Shown piece by piece: positions 1 to 7,600 of a stretch of 20,093 nt of DNA. The position numbers were made by a program, and so were the translations under genes. Source of the stretch: Euplotes aediculatus (Eukaryota > Ciliophora > Spirotrichea > Euplotida > Euplotidae); the NCBI GenBank assembly GCA_030463445.1, contig JAQGFW010007842.1, positions 1-20,093 of the forward strand, written 5' to 3'. The notes under the pieces were generated by a model that had not been told where the DNA came from, did not search any database, and was given only the letters and a program-made list of their open reading frames with translations. Position 1 is the first letter of the stretch. The number at the start of each line of letters is the position of its first letter.

Positions 1-240
1 ACCGATGGCGATACAAAATTGAATCCTTATGATTTAGATTCAGATGGTGATGGTATTCCAGATGCGACCGAAGGGACAGTAGATACCGATGGCGATACGA
101 AGCCAAATTATTTAGATACGGATTCAGACGGTGATGGTATTCCAGATGCGACCGAAGGGACACTCGATACCGATGGCGATACGAAGCCAAATTATTTGGA
201 TACTGATTCAGACGGTGATGGTGTATTAGATGCAACTGAT
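1..240 (+). repeat. 84-bp tandem repeat encoding TSP type 3 units
   Basis: Unit starts are seen at 37, 121 and 205, exactly 84 bp (28 codons) apart. Units one and two are nearly identical at DNA level. The units encode Asp-rich calcium-loop repeats. A diverged copy at bases 1-36 shows that the array continues upstream of the window. The third unit decays into the DNCP end typical of a TSP3 array. The in-frame period means that copy-number change would preserve the reading frame. Confidence 0.85.
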
Positions 241-1509
241 AATTGCCCAATAGTTGTGGGAGTTGCTCCATCAGGCTGCCCGGTTGTAGGGACCCCTGAT
301 TTGGTATTGACTTACGGAACACCAAGCCCCGTTCTGACAGTTGGTCAGGCCTCAGTTATTCCTGTAATTGTAACAAATGTAGGTAATGTTGTAGCAAATG
401 GCCCGTTATCATTTATTCTTAACGTTCCAACTAATACAACAAGTCCGTCTTCTTATAATGCTGGAAATGGCTGGACATGTAGTGTTACAGGAGCTATTTT
501 GACTTGTGCGAATCCGAATACAACAGGTTTAGCTACCAGCGGTACAACAACACTGAATATCCAACTGACACCTAATACAGGAACAGTTGGCCAGCAAATT
601 GTGCTGAATGGAACAGTAACACCAGTGGCAGGAGAAACAGTAACAACTAATAATTCAAATATTACCGTTGTTCCAACCCCGATTGTTGGCGGAGCATTGA
701 CACTTACCTTAAAAGCATTCTTACAAGGAGCAGCCGTAAACGGAATAGGTGGTTTAATGCGTGATGATTTACGTTCAAAAGGTCTGATTCCGACAGCACA
801 ACCTTACACAAATGCTAAGGGCTATATTCATGTCAATGGCGGAGGTACCGAGACTATTACATCAAGCGTACTTTCGGTTACTGGGAATAATGCAATTGTT
901 GATTGGGTAATGGTAGAATTAAGAAGTGCTTCAAATCCTTCGACAGTTGTTGCAACTCGCTCAGGCTTGATTCAGAGAGATGGCGATATTGTTGATGTAA
1001 ACGGAACTTCGGCACTGAGTTTCAGTAGCCTTGTAGCTGGTAATTACTACGTAACGGTTCGACACAGAAACCATTTGAGCGTAATGACAGCATCGGCTGT
1101 GGCTGTTTCAAGTTCGACACCGTTGATTGATTTTACCAATTCATTAACTGCTACGTATATGTATGCTGTCGGGAACTTGAAGCGTAATACCAGCCCACAA
1201 GTTACTGATAGTGGCAAAACAATGATGTGGGCAGGTAATGCTTATGCCGACGATAAAGTGATTTTCCAAGGTCCAGATAACGACGTAGATGCAATATTCT
1301 TCTCGGTAATGTCAGACCCTGCCAATACAAGTCAGTTTACCAACTTTATCCGAAACAATGTGTATGACCAAGCCGATGTAGATATGAATGGTCAGGTTAT
1401 CTTCCAAGGGCCAAACAACGAAGTTGATTTGATATTCTTTGAAGTACTGACTCACCCAAGCAATACAAGTCAGTTCTTGAATTATATCATTTGGCAGCAA
1501 TTGCCTTAA
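1..1509 (+). CDS. Surface protein C-terminal part: TSP type 3 repeats, DUF11/CARDB-like domain, dockerin-like C-terminal module (5' partial)
   Basis: The frame is open from base 1, so the gene begins outside the window; 502 residues are visible. Residues 1-80 are Asp/Gly-rich thrombospondin type 3 calcium-binding repeats ([18 protein letters not shown]). Residues ~98-230 form one DUF11/CARDB-like beta domain with the GWTC...C cysteine pair. Residues ~231-502 form a conserved module ([33 protein letters not shown]) that ends in two dockerin/EF-hand-like segments, each with VIFQGPxNxVDxIFF. The whole C-terminal module is a clear paralog of the C terminus of the next gene. From memory, similar C-terminal regions with GDVNGDGKV loops recur in Bacteroidota surface proteins. 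No typical T9SS sorting domain follows; the protein ends in IIWQQLP. It is likely secreted or surface-exposed, with a structural or adhesive role inferred only from architecture. Confidence 0.9.
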   Translation, partial: TDGDTKLNPYDLDSDGDGIPDATEGTVDTDGDTKPNYLDTDSDGDGIPDATEGTLDTDGDTKPNYLDTDSDGDGVLDATDNCPIVVGVAPSGCPVVGTPDLVLTYGTPSPVLTVGQASVIPVIVTNVGNVVANGPLSFILNVPTNTTSPSSYNAGNGWTCSVTGAILTCANPNTTGLATSGTTTLNIQLTPNTGTVGQQIVLNGTVTPVAGETVTTNNSNITVVPTPIVGGALTLTLKAFLQGAAVNGIGGLMRDDLRSKGLIPTAQPYTNAKGYIHVNGGGTETITSSVLSVTGNNAIVDWVMVELRSASNPSTVVATRSGLIQRDGDIVDVNGTSALSFSSLVAGNYYVTVRHRNHLSVMTASAVAVSSSTPLIDFTNSLTATYMYAVGNLKRNTSPQVTDSGKTMMWAGNAYADDKVIFQGPDNDVDAIFFSVMSDPANTSQFTNFIRNNVYDQADVDMNGQVIFQGPNNEVDLIFFEVLTHPSNTSQFLNYIIWQQLP

Positions 1510-1516
1510 AAGGTAA

Positions 1517-1554
1517 TTGGGGGATTTTGAGAAAGTCTTTTCAAAATCCCCCAA
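1517..1554 (+). terminator. Strong hairpin between the two surface-protein genes
   Basis: The arms TTGGGGGATTTTGA and TCAAAATCCCCCAA are fully complementary. The stem extends inward through one G-U pair and two A-T pairs to a 4-nt loop, giving about 17 bp. It starts 8 bases after the upstream stop codon. No T-tract follows on the + strand, only AAATCAAG, so it may be a partial terminator, a processing site or an mRNA 3'-end stabiliser rather than a full intrinsic terminator. Confidence 0.6.
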
Positions 1555-1604
1555 AATCAAGTACTCTTTATTCAAATTCTCACATTAGCCTTTCAAAATA
1601 GTCT

Positions 1605-4600
1605 ATGAAAAAGACATTTATCATCATACTCTTGCAATGCCTGATACCATTTTTATTTCAGGCAAATGGGCAGACAGCTACTTTACCCGCTCAGTATAAA
1701 TTGACTTTAGATGCCGACGGAACATATAAAGTCTGGTTGAAGTCTTTCAATACTTATACGGGTACAAATGCACGAATTGGCACAGCACAGGTTTCGTTAG
1801 TCGTGCCGACTGGTGTCGGAGCAAACCAATTTACGGTAACAAATCTGATAGGAAATAATGGAATGGTATGGGCAACGAGTTCTCAAACCCGTTTGAATAA
1901 CCCTTCTGTAAGCGGTACTCCGACCAACAATGACTATATCGTATTTGGTTTTACACAACCTGGAGACGTGCTGTTTGACATCAATGCCAACGATGAAATA
2001 TTATTGTTTAGTTTTAAAAATAGTAATACATGTACGGGGCCGGTGGCTCTTTGGGAAACAACAGACCCACTGCAAGTACCCAATATTGAAAATTTTAATA
2101 TAGGTAATCAGATTACGATTTTTGGTGCAGGATTTGGGAACAGATGGCATAGTAATTATGGCACGAGTCCAGTGCCTTGTAACCCACCGCCAGCACCTGA
2201 TTTGCAAATAACAATTACACCGCCAGCAACAATTACCGAAAATTCGCCAGCGGTATTCAATGTAAATGTTAGCAATATCGGTACAGCTCCGAGTTCAGGC
2301 ACAACTACTGTAACAACACCTGTACCTGCTGGCATGACTTACACGGGTTCGTCAGGAGTAGATTGGACTTGCTCGCAGGTGGCAACAGATGTGGTTTGTA
2401 CAAATCCAAGCCCGATTGCGGTTTCAGGGAGTAGCCCATTCTCGATGACATTCAACCCTACACAGGCAGGTTCATCAAGTATTGCTTCGACGGTTTCGGG
2501 TGGCGGAGATTCGACTCCATCTACCTCACCTACACAAAATCTTACAATAAATCCGGCATCATCGGGTTGTTTGATTGAATACAAAATTACGACCGAAGCC
2601 GATGGCTCTTATAAAGTTTGGATGAAGTCAAATACTACTTTTACAGGAACTGCCGCAACAATCGGAACTGCCCAAGTAACAGTTGTATTTCCGATGCCTT
2701 CGGGTGGAGCAGTCCCTGTTATTAGTAATTTAACAGGTTTTAATAGTATGCTTTGGACAACTGGTGGAACCCAGCAGGTTCAGCAAGGAAATTTCTATTA
2801 TGTAGTATTTAATTTCAATCAAGCGACAAGCTCAACTATTTTTGATATTAATGCAGGAGTCGAGATTCCGTTATTTACATTCAAAAATACAGCACTGTGT
2901 AATGCTCCGATTGCTTTATGGGAAACCACCGATGCTTTCCAAGTACCAAATACCATCAATTTTAATGTCGGAAACCAGATTTCGGTAAACGGTGCGGGTG
3001 TAGGCAATAAATGGTGCGGCAATTATGATGGGGCTGCTCCTTGTCCAATTGTACCAAGCCCAAATATTATAATTACAACTACAATCCCCTCAACAGGTAC
3101 AGTAGGTACACCATTTACGGTGAACGTAGCAGTAAATAATACGGGTACTGCTGCTACTAATCAGCCATTGGTCATAACCACTCCGATACCATCATGTATG
3201 ACTTTTACGAATGCTTCGGGTATAGGATGGACTTGTAATGTACAAGGAACAAATGTGGTCTGTACAAATCCAAATGCGATTCCTGAGAATGGTTCAGCTC
3301 CTTTGGCATTAACATTTACTCCAATACAAACTTGTAATACAGCAATCACGACAACCACAACAGGTGGTGGATTAACAAACCCACTGGTTTCGACATCGCA
3401 ACCAATCACAATTAATCCTGCTGCTGGTGTTCCTGCATTTACGGTTACAATGACCGCACCTGCAACAGGAACTGTGAACGTGCCGTATAATTACTCGGTA
3501 AATCTATCGAATACTGGCACCGGACCAACAACAAGTGCAACAACGCTAACGATTCCACTTCCGAGCGGTGTAAGCTATTCTTCATCTTCGGGTGCAGGAT
3601 GGTCTTGCTCTCAGCAAGGTACTTTTGTAGTATGCTCAAATCCTAATCCAATCGCTAATGGGGCGAGTAGTTCGTTTAATGTTACGGTAAGTCCAACCAT
3701 TACTGGGACAATCAGCACTTTTGCTTATACATCAGGAGGGGGTGCCGGTACAGCATTCAGTACATTGGTAAATACTGTTATTTCGCCAGTTGTTGTCAAT
3801 CAACCAAATGTGGTGGTTAGTTCAGTTACAAATCCATCATTAGGTTCAACAGGTGTGCCATTTATGCAAAATATTGTGATTAGCAATATCGGTAATGCAC
3901 CTGCTACAGGACCATTGACATATACATCGAGTTTGCCGACGGGCGTAAATTTTGTTTCGGCAAATAGCGGCTGGACTTGTAACCAAATTGGACAACAGCT
4001 CACCTGTACAAATCCGATTTCATTAACAAATGGGTCTTCTGTACCGTTGAATATTCAATATAATACAACCCAATCTGTTAATTTTACTCCTTCGGGTAAT
4101 TTAACAGGGAATGGGGTTACAAATGGAACGGTAACAGGTAATCCTATCTCAATTACCAATAGTTCTTCGGGCTGTACAGCAACCGACTGCGGTATAGGTG
4201 TACGCTATGGAATCAAACTGGGTAACGATGGGCAGACATATACAGTCTATATGAAATCGGCAACTACTTTTACAGGTGGTTCGGCTCGAATCGGCACGGC
4301 ACAAGTTACTCTCAAAGTCCCTCATGGATTAGGTACAGGTAGGTTTGTTCCAATCAATGTAAACGGAGTTTTGGCAACAGGTAATATGACATGGACAAAC
4401 AATAACGGTAGCCGAGTAGATGCTCCGAGTATTGACCCTGCCAATGATTATATTTTCTTTGGATTTAGCCAAGCTACAAGCCCAGCATTATTTGATATTC
4501 AGGCAAATGTAGAATATCCGTTATTTACATTCCAAAATCTTAATAGTTGCAGCGGAATAGTCGGATTGTGGGAAACCACCGACCCATTCCAAGCGGGTTC

Positions 4601-7600
4601 TCAGAGCCTCAATCCAGGTAATCAGATGACTATTCTGGGCAATGGTACTGCTAATGCTTGGAAATGTAACTACACATGTGCTTTGCCGTGTGTGCTTCCT
4701 GCCGACTTGACGGTTTCGGCTACTCAGCCATCACCTTCGTTATCTGTTGGGCAAACTTCAAATATCAATGTAACAGTAACAAACTTATCGAATACGGCAG
4801 TCGGAACGATAACGCTCACAGCTACGCTTCCTGCTGGTGTAAATACGCCGTCGAATAGCTTCACCGTGAGTGGATGGAACTGTACTAAGAGTGGACAAAC
4901 AGTAACTTGTACAAACCCTAATACCCTTGGTTTAGCAGCAAATTCGACACTTACTTTGGCTATACCTGTTGTACCATCGGTAGCAAATGCTGGTCAAATC
5001 TTGACTTTTGGTTTCAACGTAGTATCGGCAGGAACAGAATCCAATATAAATAATAATAGTACTACCGTAGTAACAACAAGTGCGGTAACTGCTCCAAATA
5101 TTTCGATTAATATTCCAACATTCACACTTTATGCCGCACAAGCATCGAATGTAACAGTCAATGTTGTAAACAATGGTACAATTACTATCGGCGGAGTATT
5201 GACTGCTACGGTTACACTACCAAGTGGAGCTACTGCACCAGCCTCATTTACAAATGCAGGATGGACTTGTACAACTGCTGGTCAGATAATCACTTGTACC
5301 CATCCAAATACTACAAGTTTATCTCCAAACGGAGTATTATCATTTATTGTTCCTGTTACGACCCCTGCTAATTCAGTGAGCGGGCAAACCGTAACTATTG
5401 TAGCTAATATCAATACGATTATTGGAGAAAGTAATACAAGTGATAATACAACTTCTGGGCAAGGGCAATTGCTTTCGTTACCTAATATTAAGATAATAAA
5501 ATCAGCCTCTGCTATAACAACACAAGGCTCACAGTTTGATTTTACATTTACAGTAGCCAATGTAGGTGGGCTAAATTCTATTGGTACAATCACCGTAACT
5601 GATACTCTCCGTAATGGTTTGATGTATGTGTCTTCGGCTGGTTCTGGCTGGACTTGCAATAAAATCGGGGTTGATGCTCAGAACAACGAAATTGTTCAGT
5701 GTACATCGGCAAGTACATTTATTGCAAATGCAGGAAATGTGAGTGTATTTACAATTAGGGTAAATCCTACGCTGACAGGTACGGTGAGCAATACAGCTTA
5801 TATTTCGGGTGGTGGTATGAGTTCGGCAACGCCACAACCATCTTCGCCATGTAGCAATTGTGCCGCAGGACCAACGGCTGTTTTTGTGCAAGCTGCTCCA
5901 GATTTGACTGTTAATATCTTACAACCTAATCCAGTATTAGTGGTAGGACAAACCTCTGTTTTAGTAATAAATATTCAAAATACTGGTGGAATTGCCGTAA
6001 ATACACCACTTTCGGTCAATATTAATTTGCCAGCTGGAGTCTCAATGCCTGCTACATTTACGAGTGGCACATGGTCTTGCACAACAGTTGGACAGGTCGT
6101 AACTTGTACTAATCCAAATACGGGAGGCTTGGTTTCGGGCGGACAAATTGCCCTAAATCTCAATATCACCCCAGCACTTAGTTTGGTTGGTTCAACTCCG
6201 ACTTTTGTAGTGAATGTTTTGGCAATAGCAGGAGAGATAAATACAGCAAATAATGGTGGCAGTTTAACAGTAAATATTGCAGTTACACAGCCGCCGATTC
6301 CAGATTTAACCATTTCGATAAGCCAACCAGCTTCAAATCTTTTGGTCGGACAATCATCAAACATGACAGTTACGGTTTCAAATCTTGGAGTAGGTACGGC
6401 AACTGGACAACTCACTGTAACAATGGGCGTGCCAAATGGAATAACGATTGCGAATGGTACATCGAATGGCTGGACTATTTCGGTTACAAACGGAATCATG
6501 ACAGCCACTCACCCAAATATTTCGGGATTAGCAACAAATGCAAACCTTTCGTTTGAAGTGGGTATTACGCCAAATTCATCAATTGTCAATACAACTCCGA
6601 TGTTTGTGGCTTACGTAAATTTAGCTCCAAACGAATTTAATGGTCTAAACAATACGACATTCTTGACAACATATTATGGTGTTGCTCCTGTTAATGTACC
6701 TAATTTATCAATCAATCTTGTCTCGGCAGGTGCATTTGTTGTAAACCAACCTACAACCCTAAATTTAGTAGTAATCAATAGTGGTTCGGTATCTGTTACG
6801 GGTTCGTTGACGATGAGTGTTGCGTTGCCAGCGGGTTTTTCTGCACCGAGTTCGTTTACTACAAATGGCTGGACAGCGACTACGGTTGGGCAGACCATTA
6901 CATTGACTAATACAAATGTGGCTGGTTTGGCTTCGGGAGGATTGTTATCAATACAAATACCTGTAACTCCTGGCAGTACAATGGTCAATGTCGTACCTGC
7001 TACGTTTACATTTAGCCTTGTGCCTGTTCCGAGTGAGAGTGTTTTGATAGATAATGTTTACTATTATTCATCAGTATATCCTGTTTTAGCAACTGCCGGG
7101 GCAAATATTGTTATCAATGTGCCGCAGCCAGTACCATCTCTTACGGTAGGGCAAACAACACTATTCAGCATCAACTTTATAAACAATGGTACACAGATAC
7201 AAACGGGGGCTTTGTCAATAAATATTCAATTGCCTTTGGGAATGTCTGCCCCTGCTATATTTACAAGCAATGGCTGGACATGTACGACATCGGGTCAGAA
7301 TATAGTTTGTACAAATCCGAATACAAGTGGATTAACGATGGGTGGAGTCCTAAATGTGATTATACCGATTACACCTAATAGCACATTATCTGGAATCGTT
7401 CCTCCGCCAATCAATATTTATCCAAACGGGAGTTTAATTCCATTTATATTCAATTTTACAAATGCAGTAAGTGGAATTTTGGCACCGAATCTTTCGGTAA
7501 ACATAACACAGTTTACTTCGCCATTGGTTGCAGGTCAGACTTACTACTTGCCGCTTTCGATTACGAATACAGGACCAATTACGGCAAATGGGTCATTACT

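Noticed and set aside
1605-1680. Lipoprotein signal in the giant's N terminus (LLQC)
   Set aside because: The residue before the cysteine is Gln, not the small residue of a lipobox, and the region fits a signal peptidase I site after QANG.
5975-6508. A 177-codon open frame on the minus strand inside the giant gene, with several similar antisense frames elsewhere in 2000-9240
   Set aside because: They mirror the low-complexity Thr/Asn/Val codons of the repeats on the other strand, have no start context or recognisable domains, and overlap a clear coding gene.
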